NCBI RefSeq assembly: GCF_029962835.1
Contig: NC_080584.1
Coordinates: 84,162,862-84,226,861, forward strand
Length of the DNA: 64,000 nt
Source of the DNA: Magnolia sinica
Taxonomy: Eukaryota > Streptophyta > Magnoliopsida > Magnoliales > Magnoliaceae
Direction of reading: 5' to 3'
Shown: piece by piece, positions 34,100 to 47,495 of the stretch
Numbering within the stretch: the first letter of the stretch is position 1
Layout: each line of letters opens with the position of its first letter
Notes under the pieces: model-generated
Database searches by the model: none
Seen by the model: only the letters and a program-made list of their open reading frames with translations
Told to the model about the DNA's origin: nothing
Translations under genes and position numbers: made by a program

Positions 34100-36101
34100 C
34101 AACTAGTATTCTCAAAATCTTGGAAAATAGATTTGCGGATTTTCTTTGGGGATGGGCAGAGGGAAGGAAAAAACTCCATTGGAGGAGTTGGCGTCACATT
34201 GCCCTGCCCAAGAGTGAAGGGGGATTGGGGATTAGAAGGCTCCAAGATGTTATGTGTGCGTTCCGAATGAAGATGGCTTGGACATGTGTAAACACGGCAA
34301 ATTCCAGCATGTGGGCAACGTACATGCGATCTACTTACGCCCAGGATGTGGAGACTGCTGGGCAATCTCACCAAGTGAAGGCGGCATCCCCCTTATGGAA
34401 GAGAATTAGAGCTCTCCTCCCTTTTGTCAAGGCTACTATTCAATGGCAGATTGGTGAAGGAAATCTGCATCTTTGGAAAGACAAGTGGACTGGAATGGGA
34501 CCTCTGCAAAATAGGTTGACGGTCTTAGTTCCTCTTGCCCCCCAATCGATTCAAGTGAAGGACTTTTTGGGTCAGATGGGGCCTCTCCCTCCTTCTGCTG
34601 TTTTCTCAGTGCTTGCCCAAGAGCAAATTGATGTTATCTTTCAGGGGGGTTTTTGTCTGTCTGTCGGTGTTGACACCCCCTGCTGGTCGTGCCACCCTTC
34701 TGGCAGTTTTTCGGTTTCTTCGGCATGGGAAATTTGTCGAGCGCGCAGTGCTCCGATGGTTTGGGGCCGAAAAATCTGGAATGTCAGAATTCCCCCGAAA
34801 TTGTCCACCTTCGTCTGGTGGATCCTTAGAGGGGCGGTTGTAGTGGATTTGGCTGTTCAATCACGTGGGGTACGCAGATGGCCTCCAGGTGCAATTATTG
34901 CTGTGAGCAGTCCAGCAGGCATGGGCCCATGGTGGAAACGGCAGATCATGTCTTCTTACACAGTGCCAGAGCAAAGTTCGTATGGTCCCATTTGGCCCGG
35001 ATTTATTGCGTTCCCATCGTTCGCTGTTTGACAGTAGGCGAGTGGCTTACTCATTGGTGAGGCTCGCGCTCAACGATAGGCCTTGCAAGTCCTTTCAAGA
35101 GTGAGTTGCCGTATTTCATTCTGTGGGAGCTTTGGAAGTACCAAAATTTTGCCATATTTGATGGGATCTTATTGTGTGTTGAACTTCTTATCTCTAGCAT
35201 CTCCGGTTGGCTAAGGAGAATCACCAATAATCGATCCTCGCCAGCATCCCGTATGGGCAGTCATAGCAAGGTTCTTTCTTCTCTAGGGATTCACTTTCAA
35301 CCCCTTCACGACGTTTCCCACATGGTGCGTTGGAGAAAACCCCCTACTGGGTGGGTCAAACTAAATGTCGATGGATCCTCTCGAGGCAGCCCGGGTGTGG
35401 CTGCGGGTGGGGGGGTTTGCAGGAATGAGGATGGAAATTTTCTGTTTGGCTTCTATGCTGGTTATAGCCTTGCTTCTAATACCAGGGCAGCTGAACTCCA
35501 TGCAGTCCATGATGGTCTCCTTCATTGCTTCCACCGCGGACTGTCAAACATCATTGTTGAATCTGACTTCGCTATAGTTGTTTGTTTTCTGTCAGGAGGG
35601 GCTACGCCGGGTTGGAAATGGAAATATTGGCTCCACAGGATTCATACTCTCACCTCCTTAGGGAATGTTCGGTTCCAGCATATTTGCAGAGAAGGGAATG
35701 GGTCGATAGACGGATTGGCAAATTTTGGGAGTAGGGAACAACAATCTGTCCACTTATCCAACAGTGCGGCTCTTCCCCAGCTAGTAAGAGGGCTTCTTTT
35801 CCTTGATAAAGTGGGATTAGGATCCGTCAGGAAGAAGTTCAAGGGGTAGTGGCGTTGGGGGAGCTATTGGTTTGGTCAACCTACCGTTTTCTGTTCTATT
35901 TTCCCAGGAGTGTCTCAGAGTCTGTATTTTGGGCTGGAGGTAGTTACTGCTTCATGTTAGGCGGAAAAGGCCCCCTGCCCTGTTTATATCACATGATAGG
36001 TGGGCCCTCCCTTTTTGTAGGGGTCCACCCGAAAGGTTGTACATTTTGTTGATCAATGGAACTTGGCCTAGTGCCTTCTTTAAATAAAAAAAAAAAAAAA
36101 A
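34100..36101 (+). mobile_element. LINE-1-type element, 3' part (zf-RVT and RNase H)
   Basis: Continues the LINE of 21549-22445: THVPTSILKILENRFADFLWG joins in frame across the gypsy element once one TGTTC is removed. A zf-RVT region follows (34081-35030, ending in a shifted frame near 34890). A complete RVT_3 RNase H domain lies at about 35340-35760 (WVKLNVDGSSRG, AAELHAVHDGL, IIVESDFAIVV, GNGSIDGLANFGS) with the acidic residues present. The 3' untranslated part ends in a poly-A at about 36085-36101. I found no convincing target duplication. Frameshifts make the element inactive. Confidence 0.9.
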
Positions 36102-36850
36102 CTGAACCCTTCATCATAAGTTAGGATTAGCACTGAAGCTTTTAAGGTACCATTGTCTCAAAATTTGGTGGTAGTTGGAAATTGGTCATTTTTTTATTAT
36201 GTCTAGCATTGGGAGAAGATTGACTGATTGGTACCTAGGATTGTGAAAATTGAATATGGAAGTTCAAGAGGGGATCTGGGTGACTTGGTAGTTGAGGGTG
36301 TCATTAGAGAAAAAGCTTGTTGGGTTGGTGCGGCTTGTTTTTGCAGTCCTGTGGAATTGGTGAATCCATTTCTATAGAATTGGGGGCTATAACAAAGGAC
36401 TACATCAGGTTATAACAAAGGACTACAACTTTTCTTCAAATCTCTAAATGGGCTTGTCATGGAGGAAATAGACTTGAAGGCAACCATCTCTTGGGTCGCT
36501 ACTTCGTAATATCCTGGTTTTGTGGAAAGGAGTGCCTGTTGTAAATGAGATTAAAGATATGGCTGGTTGTGAGAAAATTTCCTTGATGCAGGTGTCTAGT
36601 GGGGTGAACTCCTTAAGGCTTGTTTGGATTGTGAAGAGCATGAGAGAGGAAATGGTGTTTTTTCGAAAACCTTATCTCCAAAAATTGTGGGGAAGGACCG
36701 TGTTTCCCCATTTGTTTTTTGTTAGAGAGAAAAAACCTCATCTCCATTTCGACTGCATTTATTGTGGTTTGTGAAATCATGATTACCTTTTCTAACTAAA
36801 AATAAATAAAATATATCCTATACAAAGGAGATCAAATAATTTTTCTAATA
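36102..36850. other. Spacer between two LINEs, nothing recognised
   Basis: Contains a short direct repeat (TATAACAAAGGACTACA at about 36389 and 36412). No gene found. Confidence 0.45.
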
Positions 36851-39305
36851 GCTCCCAACCCCGCTTTATCCAAAAGAAAACAACCTCGGACCAGATGGAG
36901 GAGAGTGAAAACCTCCTAGAAAGACCTGCTATCTTGGGTCATACTACCCAACTTGGCTAAACCATTAGCCAGCTCATTAGCTTCTGTAGAGATGAGAGAG
37001 AAATAGAAGGAGCCTCTAAGAGTTAGCCTATGGATCTTAGAAAGCCAATACTTCCATTTTTAGGTGCTGGAGGACACACCATTAATGCAATCCACAACCC
37101 ATTCAAAGTTAGATTCTATGAGGACTCTGACCATCCCACAGTTGACACAAAGCTCCACGCAATCATGCAAGGCCAGCAGCTCAACCCTGTCATTGGAGGC
37201 GGAACCATAACCATTGGTGAAAGCGAAGATGAGGAGGCCCTTACTATCTCTGCAGATACCTCCGCCACCCGCTAGCCCAAGATTAGAAAGTGCAGATCCA
37301 TCAACGTTAAGCTTAAACCAGCCCATTGTGGGCCTGGTCCATCTAACAACATAAAAAATTGGGGCTAGGTGGAGCAGACAGGCTTGAGCAAAGAATGAAT
37401 ATTAGGCATGGGCAGTAGGAGATCGCCAAGTAAACCAATGACAAAGGTACAAGGATTCCCTCAACCACTTAGTTTTCCTGAAGACTCCTTGAATCGAGAA
37501 GTTTCGACCAGCAAATCTAGCCTCATTCCTGGCTTTCCAGATCTCCCAAAGCAAGAACACGAGGGCTGGACGGAGGATAATAGAGATATATTTGCGAGGG
37601 AAAGGATGCTACCACCACCAAATGAGCTACGGCGCTCCTGCATGCAGGAGTGGTGGTCCAGCTAGATCCCGATCGAGTCGGCTAGAAGCTTCCACACGTT
37701 AACTGCCAAGAACTCTTCCAAGAATAGGTGCAATTGAGTTTCAGGGAGAGGGATCGAGTTACCGCTAACACTGCAGCATTCACATTTTGAGGCCAACTGA
37801 ATCCCTTTTCTTTGTATCCCGCCGTCAACTGGAATTAAGCCCTATATTAATCTCCATAAGAACATCGAAATCTTGGGAGGAACTATTGGATTCCATACCC
37901 ATTTAGCCCGATACTTCTTCATCCCAGCTTCCCTAACCATGCCCCAAGCCGATTTAACAGTAAAGAGGCCAGCAGGGTTGAAAGGCCAGATACGCTTATC
38001 ATCAGAGTCTGAGGTGTAGAAACCTCCATGCAGAATATGAGCCTTGATCTAGTCAGGAAGATTAAACAGAGCATCCCCTTTCAAACTTGGTCACCAATAA
38101 AATCAGCAACGCAGAGCTCCCTTGTATCTGCAGGGATATCGAGGGAAGGAAAGGAATTTAAAGGGCCCAGCCCAATCCAGTTGTTGTGCCACATGCTACA
38201 ACTCCCACGGCCCACATCCCATTGGACGTACCTATCCAGAATGGGGAAAAGATCCAGCAAAATTTTCCAGATTGGAGAGGAGCAGCAGGCTAATCTACTA
38301 ACGCTAGAGGAAGCAGTGGGTTGCAAATATTTAGAGGCCATGAATTTCACCCCAAAGGCTGTCTTCCAACCCAAATCTAACACCCCATGCCAATTAAAGA
38401 TGCGAAGCACACAGAACATCTTTAATTTTCTGATCTAAAGCCTTCCCTCTTCCTTAGGGGTGGATATGGAGCTCCAGCTCTTCTAGTGAAACTTCCTTTT
38501 GCCTTCCTGCCACCCCCGGAAGAAGTTAGCAAAGGATTTCTCCATGGAGTGCAGAACTTTAACAGGAAGAATAGTGGTAGCTATTGTGTAGACTGGGATG
38601 CTACAGAGAACCGAAGAGATCAGTGTCAATCTCCCCGCCTGGGAGAGGTGCCTGCCATTGCAACCTTGAATCCCAACAGCTATCTTATCAATCAAAGGGC
38701 TGAAGATGCTACTCTTAATCCTTCCTTGAACAATAGGGACTCCTAGGTAGGTGAAGCCACCTCCTGAAACCAAGCGTTCTCTCAATGCTCCTGATTCAGC
38801 TGACGGGGAGCTTGGAAGAACAGAGGAAAGAGCTTTTTCTTATGTTAACTCTTTAACCTGATGCCTGCTGGTATTTAGAAAGGAATTCCTGGACTACATC
38901 CAACGATTTGCAAGTGCCATTAAGGAACAAGATTGTGTCGTCGGCATACAAGAGATGGGAGATTAGATGGCAGCCGAGCTTCGACTTAAATGGCTTACAC
39001 ATGAGCCCATTGTGAACCAGCCTTGAGAAACCTTTACTAAAAACCTCAGCCGCGAGGATGAATAAACAGGGAGATAGGGGGTTGCCTTGTCTCAAGCCTC
39101 TAAAGGATTTGAAGAAACCGCAACTTTCTTCATTAACAAGAACCGAGAACCAATTGTTGATCCAGCAGGCTTCAACCAACTTAACTCAACTAGGAACAAA
39201 ACCAAATTTAAGGACCAGGTTTGGGAAGCTCCAGTCCACCTTATCATACGCCTTTTCCATGTCAAGCTTCGAGATTAAGTTACCGCCACGGACCCTCCTA
39301 TTTAT
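36850..39305 (-). mobile_element. Second LINE-1-type element, 5'-truncated, minus strand
   Basis: Read downward from 39305: NRRVRGGNLISKLDMEKAYDKV, GLRQGNPLSPCLFILAAEVF, intact active-site LLYADDTILFLNG (near 38940), FTYLGVPIVQGRIKSS, GRLTLISSVLCSIPVYTIATT, FANFFRGWQEGKRKFH, zf-RVT near 38081-38419, and RNase H WFKLNVDGSALSNLGLAGGGG at 37326 to ANGLAKLGS near 36930. Domain order and wording match the LINE at 21.5-36.1 kb, so they are the same family in opposite orientation. Several frameshifts and stops; the 3' end and poly-A were not located. Confidence 0.88.
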
Positions 39306-40611
39306 ATCTCTGAAAATATGTACTATATGGACCACTACCCATCCAATATAAATACAAAATGTAGAAAACATTATCACTATACCAGTATGGACTACTGTCC
39401 AAAAAGTGTAAAATGCAGAACACTGAGTTCCCAAATTGAGCTGAGAAATGGCCACAATGCATTTTTAGGCCGTCTTGATCAAATGGTGAGGAATGTCTAG
39501 TTTGTGTGATTTTTTGTCATAGCCCATTTGATGACTGGTCCAGATCTTGTCTATCTTCCACCACGTGTTCCGCAGAAAATCACGCACAGCTATCATTCCA
39601 CATATAACATATCACTAGAAAGCATTAATTCTTGATTCTCTTTAATGATACTTTTTAATGACTTCTTCATCCTATTAATCTTAGCTTCCTGTTAAAACTC
39701 AAACTCACAAGAATGAAAGAAACTAAAGCTTGGCTTACCTTAAAATTTCTGTTTTCATTTTCTTCAAAATATAATTTAGCTAGCCTTTCATATTTAGGCA
39801 AACATACAAAGAGTAGATATTCCAATTTTAAATAAAACATTACTTGGAACTAATGGCGACAAAATGAAATCTTCATAAGAGATTTTTATTTTTTTTTTTC
39901 AAACCGGTTGTATAGCTCGCATCAGAGTCGATGACTTGGGTTTACCCGTACTCATTCCTCAATCATCTATCCATACCACCTTCATGTACCACACCAATGT
40001 GAGTGAACTGATTGCAAATTAGTACTATCTGTCAAGTTTCTGATGGAGATTCTTACTCCGATTTCTAAACCTTATGTTGCTTGAATCTTCAGCCATCTGT
40101 TATTCCACCTAGACAATCTTTATCTCAATTAAAAAATAAAAAATAAAATTGTTGTATCCTATAGCTATTGAGATATATATTCGTCTACTACTTGTGTCAA
40201 TAAATCATCTTTAACCTTAACAACATCATTTGAACTAAGTCATGTAAGCCATTGTTTTGTTGCGGGAGTGTAAACATTGATAAATTTGTAATGTAGATGT
40301 ACATGCACAGTATACATTATTACATAGCTGTGAAATATAACTTTTAGTTGTCTGCATTTCGTTGATCCTAACAATACTTTCAAGATAAGCATTGGAAATG
40401 AATGTCCATTTACTTCTCATGTTTAGGCTTCTTGCTTTTGGTCATGGTCATGCATTTATTTTTTTAGGGGAGTCAAGCAGGAATTTAAGTTGGGTGTGCA
40501 AGGCAATGGAAGTTCTTCCATTTCTTGTAGAGTAGTTGGATCTCAAGTGTTTTACTTAAACTAGTAGTTATAGAAAGCAAGGAAAGGTAAAAGAGATGCT
40601 TGGTGTAACTA
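39306..40611. other. No feature recognised
   Basis: AT-rich intergenic DNA between the LINE and the copia element. Short imperfect repeats of TGGACTACTGTCC / TGGACCACTACCC type near 39330-39400. Confidence 0.45.
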
Positions 40612-40829
40612 CCTACTATTGGGGAGCCATTACACAAAACCTTAGGATCTAGCCTCCTAAAAAAAACACTAGAATTATGGGATAATAAAGCAATGAAATA
40701 AGTCAAAGTACAAACCACACGACACAAGAGAATTTTACGTGGAAAACCCTCAAAGAGATTAAAAAAAATCACGGGACCTCGTCCAAATCAACAACCCATA
40801 TGAAGTAGAACGTTATAACCGATCACAAG

Positions 40830-42963
40830 TGTTGAGAGTCGAATATTTCATATTAGACCCCGGTTATTGCCTAGATTTACAAACATTGTACTATCTAACG
40901 GTTTGATTTAATCATGTTTGTGCTGCAAGGTGACTTTAGGATCCTACACTAGAAAATGGTACTAAAAGCATGGAATTAACGCTCCGATGATGCCAAGGTA
41001 AGGGACAGACCCCAGGGGAGTAAGATCAATGGATATACATGCCGAAAATATGAGAAAGTCGAGAGATTGAAGCTCAAGTAGCCCGAAATTAGTCCAGAAT
41101 GCAAGATCACAGGGTTTCCACCATCCGTTCAGTTCAAAACTTCATACATATCCTCAGGACCATAAATTAACCGTACACATCAAATTTGAACCATCAAATC
41201 CCTGTAGAAGTGGCCCAATGGGCAGATCAGCCCCTTAAATCCTTAAGTGGGGCCCACTTGATCTCTGGATACGCTTTAATTTTGGAATCATCGACTTAAA
41301 TGAGGCTACAAAACAGATGGACGGTGCAAATCTTTCAGATACATCACTATGGATCCCACATGTACATTGAATGTACGTAAGGTGCAAGTGCACTCACTGC
41401 GCACTGGACGAGGTTCCTTAGTCAAGTCGGTTGACCTGACCTTCTCCACAATGAAAACAGCGTGCGGATGCTGTTTCATCTACTTTGAGTAGTGGCGCCC
41501 ATTCTTCGCCCCATTGCATGATCAGAGCCATCCATTCACTCCATAGATGGGGTAAAACCCTTTCTTAGCTTTCATTTTCAGCCCATACATGTGTACGCAC
41601 GTGAATCGTCAAAAACGCAAGATTAACGACTAGTTGATTTTATATAGTGGACATCACCAAAACTCCACAAAAACTACTCCTTTCTAACTGAAATTTCGCC
41701 AGGAATCTAATGAACGGAGTGAATTTCACAGAAAACACCACTATGAGGCCCACCGAACACGTCAGCGCAAGATTTGTGCAGGTAACGCACATCTGGGAAA
41801 TCTGAAAATTTCGGGCGATTGTGGCCCACCATCCTTGATCGGTTGGATAATTTGAACCGTTCAGATGATGCACCAAGGGGTCTTTACCCTATCCATGGAG
41901 AAAAATCTGATTCTTTATACTCCTTTTGAGCAAGAACAAGATCCCAACGCAAGACCATTTGCGTTTCTCTCCTGCGCGTGCGCAAGCTGTTCCGCAGCCG
42001 ACTGGTTTTTACCGCCTCTGCTATGCACGTCACCGACTCTCTTTAGCTATAAAGAGAGAGAACGCACGAGGGAAAGGGAGATCGAATCCAGGGAGGTTGG
42101 CTTGGACGTGGAAGAGAGAGAGATGGTGGAAGGCATCTTCAAACAGTTTCTTCTTCCCTTTTCTTCTTTAGTTCCTTTCTTTTCCTTTATGCTTTCTTTC
42201 TAAGGGATTTTAGCTTCATCATGTTTATGTGTGGCTAAACCTCTTAGCTAGGGCTAAGAGGTGAAGCTTGTAGCATGATTAGGATGGTTGCTTTGTTTTA
42301 ATTCATGTTTTGTTCAACTCTTATGGATTCTAGTTATTTATGAAGGTATATTCTTAGTTTTTAATGGTTTTTTGTGACTCAAATTACAATAGATCTGCGA
42401 TAACTTAATATGTCTTCTTTTCTTGAATTGAAATTGTGAAATTAGTAAGATCTGTTGTTCATCATCGTCCCATGGGCATGGTAGGGTGACGGAATCCTTC
42501 CTAACCTTCACAATTCTATTATGGTTAGTTGTGAGATTGGTAAATTGCTGTTGTTTGTCATCGTCTCCTAGGCATGGTTAGGTGACGGGATCACTTCCAA
42601 ATATTCACCAATCTTATCTGTTGATGATTAAATCTATGAAAAGTTCAGAGATCTGACAAATCTCCTCATATCAACTGGATAAGATAAGACTCTAATTCCA
42701 GTTGTGTCCTTGAATTATGCGAGGTAGCTTCCCAATTTTTACAAGTGGATCCTTGGCACCTTAGGTCCCACTTTTATTTTTATTAGTTTTTAATTAACCT
42801 ACTCACAATTATTTCCTTCTTTTTACCTGATTTAGATTTCACCTCAATCTAGTTTTACTTCTAGTTAGTTTCAGATAACGTACAGGTATCAGTCCCTTGG
42901 GATTCGACCTCGGTCTCACCGAGTTTATTACTACATCACAACCCTATACTTGGGGAGTGAACA
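40830..42963 (+). mobile_element. Solo LTR related to the Athila-like element
   Basis: Starts TGTTGAGAGTC and ends GGGGAGTGAACA, the same termini as the LTRs at 22451 and 31908, but diverged throughout the body. Flanked by ACAAG (40825-40829) and ATAAG (42964-42968), a target duplication with one substitution. No internal sequence, so a solo LTR left by unequal recombination. It lies inside the 3' LTR of the copia element and must be younger than it. Confidence 0.9.
42240..42261. repeat. LTR hairpin, compensated variant
   Basis: Arms CCTCTTAGC and GCTAAGAGG around TAGG. Relative to the Athila-like LTRs, one arm has C to T and the other the matching G to A, so the pair is kept. Confidence 0.8.
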
Positions 42964-43505
42964 ATAAGTACACACTGCTTGGATCAAACCTTCTTCACTC
43001 ACGCAGGAGTGGATGAACAATAAGAGAATAAAAGAAAAATGGAGAAATCTCACCGATCACGAGGACGTAGAAGCGCTGAGACGTCGACTGCGAAATCTCC
43101 CTTCCACAAGTTTCCTCTCTCTCTCTCTCTCTCTCTCACCTTTGATAGCCCTAAACCCTTACAAAGCTTTAGAAAACCCTCTTGAATTACCTAGAAAAGC
43201 CCTAGGCACTCATATTTATAGTTTAGGAAACTCCCTTTCACACCCCTTGTGAAAGGGCCTCAAAATTCCGTAATCTGCACAAAATCGCGGAACGAATCTA
43301 CGTAACCTCGACCGGTCGAGCGGACCACTAAGCTGGTCAAGCAAACCCCACGACTGGTCGAGCAGCGCGGAGAAAATAAACCCGAAGTTGCTGGAGTTCA
43401 AGTGGAGCCAGGCCTCAACTGGTCGAGCCTCACCCTCTCGACCGGTCGAGTGAGGCTCATGACCGGTGGAGCCTGGGAGGAAATCTCATCAAATCTCCCC
43501 CTTTT

Positions 43506-45360
43506 CGACCCATGGGGGATTCACCTTCTTCAAGCCAGCCAGGTTTTTACAAACCTCAAACTTACCCTTGAGTAAAGCCTTGATCATCATGTCTGACCCA
43601 TTATCGTCTATGTGGACCTTCTCAAGCTATAACACCTTCTATTCCAGAGTGTCCCTGATCCAGTGATACCGAATCTCTATATGCTTCGACTTGGAGTGCT
43701 GACTTGGATTCTTGCTCAAGTGTATAGCACTTTGACTATCGCAATAGACCACGTGCTGCTCCTGCTTCAAGCTAAGTTCTTATAGGAACCTCTTCATCCA
43801 AAGCATCTCTTTACATACATCTATAATTACAATGTACTCGGCCTCTATCGTCGACAATGCTACGACCATCTATAGCTTGCTCTGCCAAGAGACCGCTCCT
43901 CCTTCAAACGTGAACATGAACCCCGATGTAGACTTCCTGGAGTCTATGTCACCTGCCATATCTGCATTCGTGTAGCCCTCTAACACAGGTTTTCCATCAC
44001 CATAACATAGGCTCAACTTAGATAAGTCTCTTAGATACTGCAGTATCCATTTCACCGCTACCCAATGTTCTTTGCCAGGATTGACAAGATACCGGTTGAC
44101 AACACCAATCGCATATGCTATGTCTGGGCGTGTACACACCATAATATATATCAAACTTCTTATTCCTAACGCGTAGGGTATTTTTAACATCTCATCCACC
44201 TCTACTTTCGTCTTGGGACACTGCTTGTTGCTCAATCTGAAGTGACCATCCAGTGGAGTACTGACCAGCTTCGCTGCATTCATATTGAACCGCTCTATAA
44301 CTTTCCAAATATACCGCTCTTGTGACAGCTAAAGCTTCCTGCTGCTTCTGTCACGGGTTATCTCCATTCCTAGGATCTGCTTAGCTGGGCCCAAGTCTTT
44401 CATCACAAAAGACTTACCCAACTTCTGTTTCAGTTTGTCGATCTTTTTGATGTCTTTTCCCATGATGAGCATATCATCAACGTATAACAGAAGAACTAAG
44501 AAATCACCATCTGTGAACACACAGTGGTCCGACTCTATTCTGTCATATCCATGCTTCAACATGAATGAGATAAACTTCTTGTACCATTGCCGTAGAGTTT
44601 GTTTCAGCCCATACAAGCTCTTCCTCAGCCTACACACCATTTACTCTTTGACCTTGACTTCGAACCCCTCTGGTTAGTGCATGTAGATCTCTTCTTCCAG
44701 GTCACCATGGAGAAAGGCAGTTTTAATATCTAACTGCTCTATCTCCAGATCCATGCTAGCTGCCAACCCAAGCAACACCTATATGGATGTCATCTTCACC
44801 ACTGGTGAGAATATCTCCTCGAAGTCTATACCTTTCCTCTAACCGAACCCTTTCACTACAAGTCTGGCCTTAAACCTCGTCTGTGAATTCTTCTACTTAA
44901 CCTTCTTTCTAAATACCCACTTGTTGCTCAGAGCTTTCTTGCCCTTAAGCAATTTCACCATATCATAGGTGTGGTTCTTTTACAAGGATTCCATCTCCTC
45001 TTGTATAACTTTCGACCACTCCCCCTTATGCTCATCGGCTAGGGCCTCAGAATAATCTTCTGGCGCTCCCCCATCAATGAGCATAATGTACTCATGCGGC
45101 GAGTACCTCTTGGACGGCTGTCTGTCCCTAGATGACCTCACCTATAACTCAACAGGTGGATCAAGTGGAAGCTGCTCCACCGGTCCATCTTCTATATGAA
45201 CTCCCTCATCCTCTGCACCTTGCTGTATTCCCTTGTTATCAGGCACCACGGGAGGAATAACCGGATCTATGTCCTCTAGCTCATCTAAACTAGGTTGGTT
45301 CTTCTCTTGCTTATCAATGTTTTCTATACACTGATCTTCAAGGAAAGCCACATCTCTACT
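43506..45360 (-). pseudogene. Copia reverse transcriptase and RNase H
   Basis: RT in several frames with stops: the clear block is VCRLRKSLYGLKQTLRQWYKKF (44640 downward), catalytic LLYVDDMLIMGKD near 44470, and KDLGPAKQILGMEI. RNase H follows: STPLDGHFRLSNKQCPKT, CTRPDIAYAIGVVNRYL, KWILQYLRDLSKLSLCYGDG, GYTNADMAGDIDSRKSTSG. A stop near 44330 separates RT from RNase H. The upper part (45140-45351) is the acidic linker between integrase and RT. Confidence 0.85.
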
Positions 45361-45499
45361 TCTGACGAGCTTCTTCTTAGTTAAATCTCACAATCTTTAA
45401 CTGAACTTTTTATCACCGTACCCCAAGAACACACACTACCTGATCTTCATATCGAGCTTGGACCTCTCGTCCTTTGGTACGTGCATGGATGCCCTGCAT

Positions 45500-46600
45500 C
45501 TAAATACCCTGAGATGACTGTACGATGGATCATGTCCAGTCTACACCTTCTCAGGTATTTCTCCATTTAATGGGGCTGATGGAGACCTATTTATCAAGTA
45601 TACTGTCATGCACATTGCTTCTCCCCAACACATCTTGGGCAATTTCGCATAGAATAACATGCATTTGATTCTCTCAACAATGGTACGATTCATTCGCTCA
45701 GCCACACCATTATGCTGGGGGTCTTGGGAACTGTCTGTTCATGTTGTATACTCAGAGACTTACAATACTCATAAAAGTCACCGATGTATTCACCACCATT
45801 GTCAGTGCAGATGCACTTCAATGATCTACATGTCTCTCTCTCAACCATAACACGAAACAATTTAAACACACCAAAGACCTCGTCCTTGGATTTCAAAGCA
45901 TAAACCTAAACCCTCCTAAATGCATCATCTATAAAAGTAACAAAATACAATGCCCTACCCAAGATTTTTTTCCTCATAAGACCACAAACATAAGAATAAA
46001 CTAAATCTAATACATGCACTTTATTAACATGAGAAGCAGATTTAACAAATGAAACTCTATGTTTCCTTGATAAACAATCAATACAGGTTTTGAGAGGTAT
46101 ACCTATCACGTCTGGAAGAAGCCGCTTCTTCGCTAGTACTTGAAGCCCTTTTCACTCATGTGGCCTAGACGCCTATGCCACATATCAATAGCTGAATCTT
46201 TCGCTACGTTCAACCCACCCTTACACACATTGATAGTTGCCTTGTAGGGTGCAACGCTTCTTTTCTCTAGCCGCGATCAATGAACCCTTGATGAGCTTCC
46301 AGCGCCCACCAACAAATCGGCTTTCATAGCCATCATCATTCAGCCTTCCCGTCGACATCAAGTTGAGGCGAAGGTCTGGGATATACCTCACATCCCTGAG
46401 AACCAATGTGTAGCCCACATCGGTCTTCATACAAATATCACTGACCCATACGATCTTCGATACGCCAGAATTTTTCATTTTCACGGTCCCAAAGTCACCT
46501 GACATGTAGCTTATGAAGAAGTCTCTGCGTAGAGTCGCATGAAACGAAGCTCCCGAGTCTATCACCTAGTCGGTGTCCTGACTCATAGCCGTAAGACAAA
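45500..46600 (-). pseudogene. Copia protease and integrase region
   Basis: From 46565 downward: protease active site IDSGASFHAT, then DVRYIPDLRLNLMSTGRLNDDGY and the GAG-pre-integrase end. Integrase: CIDCLSRKHRVSF, RALYFVTFIDDAFRRV near 45910, and IRSDNGGEY-like CTDNGGEYIGDFYEYCKSLSIQ at 45800. Frameshifts and stops interrupt at least three times. Confidence 0.85.
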
Positions 46601-47440
46601 CATCATGATATGTAGAAAGAATAACTATAACGTCACTATCTGAAGCAACCGCTATAAAATCTGATTAATCTTCCTTCTCTTTTCCTTTTCCTTTCTTGTC
46701 GTTCTTATTCTTAAAACATTCATGCTTATAGTAGCCCTTCTTGCCACAATTCCAGAATTCAACATCTTTTCTGGTACTCAACTTACCTCTTGATTTATCT
46801 CAGGCCTTCCCGCCCTTTCTGTTCTTTCATCTCCCCGGTTCTTGTGTCACAAGGACCTCTTGCTAAGTGAACCCCTAAGATTTCCTCCTTGTCTCCTCAT
46901 TGAAGAGACAATTGATTACCTGTTCTATGGATAGTTTTTTGTCTAGCGCGGAGTTACTTAGAGACACCACCAATGTCTTCCAACTATCGGGCAATGAGCT
47001 AAGCAATAGTAAAGCCTGTAATTCATCATTCAGGATCATCTTCATAGTAGAGAGTTGGTTCAAAATATTACTGAGCTCATTCATGTGCTCAGCCACAGAA
47101 CCACCATCTTTGAACTTGAGATTCACAAGTCGTCTTATCGTGAAGATTTTATTACCGGCGCTCTTCCTCTCAAACAACTCTTTTAGTTTCAGCCATAGGC
47201 TAGCGGTTGAGGTCTCCGTAAACACATGGTGGAACACGAAATCATCCAACCATTGTCTAATAAACCCCATCACCTTCTGGTCCAATTTCTTCTAATCATT
47301 ATCAGTCATATCCTTTGACTTTCCTGATATGCCTTGAATTGGAGAATATAAGTCCTTGCAATAAAGCAAGTCATCTATCTTAGCCTTCCATATGGTCCAA
47401 TTAGAACCATTGAGACCGATCATCCTTGATGAGCCACCTT
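46600..47440 (-). pseudogene. Copia gag
   Basis: UBN2-type gag: SLWLKLKELFERKSAGNKIF, RRLVNLKFKDGGSVAEHMNE, LLLLSSLPDSWKTLVVSLSNS. A zinc knuckle near 46730 reads FWNCGKKGYYKHEC: the first Cys expected before WNC is Phe here, so nucleic-acid binding would be lost. The upper part towards the primer site has stops. Confidence 0.85.
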
Positions 47441-47495
47441 CTATAATTCAAAACCGATCCCACTCCGTTCAATGAACTTAGATTTGATACCACTT

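Larger units (their letters stand above)
40617..43491 (-). repeat. 3' LTR of the copia element (interrupted)
   Basis: Matches 47496-48233 in two pieces, 40617-40829 and 42969-43491. The lower end begins TATTGGGGAGCC where the other LTR has TGTTGGAGGGC, so the terminal dinucleotide has mutated. TATA box on the minus strand at 43213-43221. Confidence 0.9.

Noticed and set aside
21500-36140. A target-site duplication for the first LINE
   Set aside because: Sequences before 21549 (TACTCATGAT) and after the poly-A (TTCATCATAAG) are only loosely similar; not enough to call.
43892-44283. Copia RNase H frame as a host gene
   Set aside because: Motifs CTRPDIAYA and GYTNADMAGD are those of copia pol, within element boundaries fixed by the CCTAC duplication.
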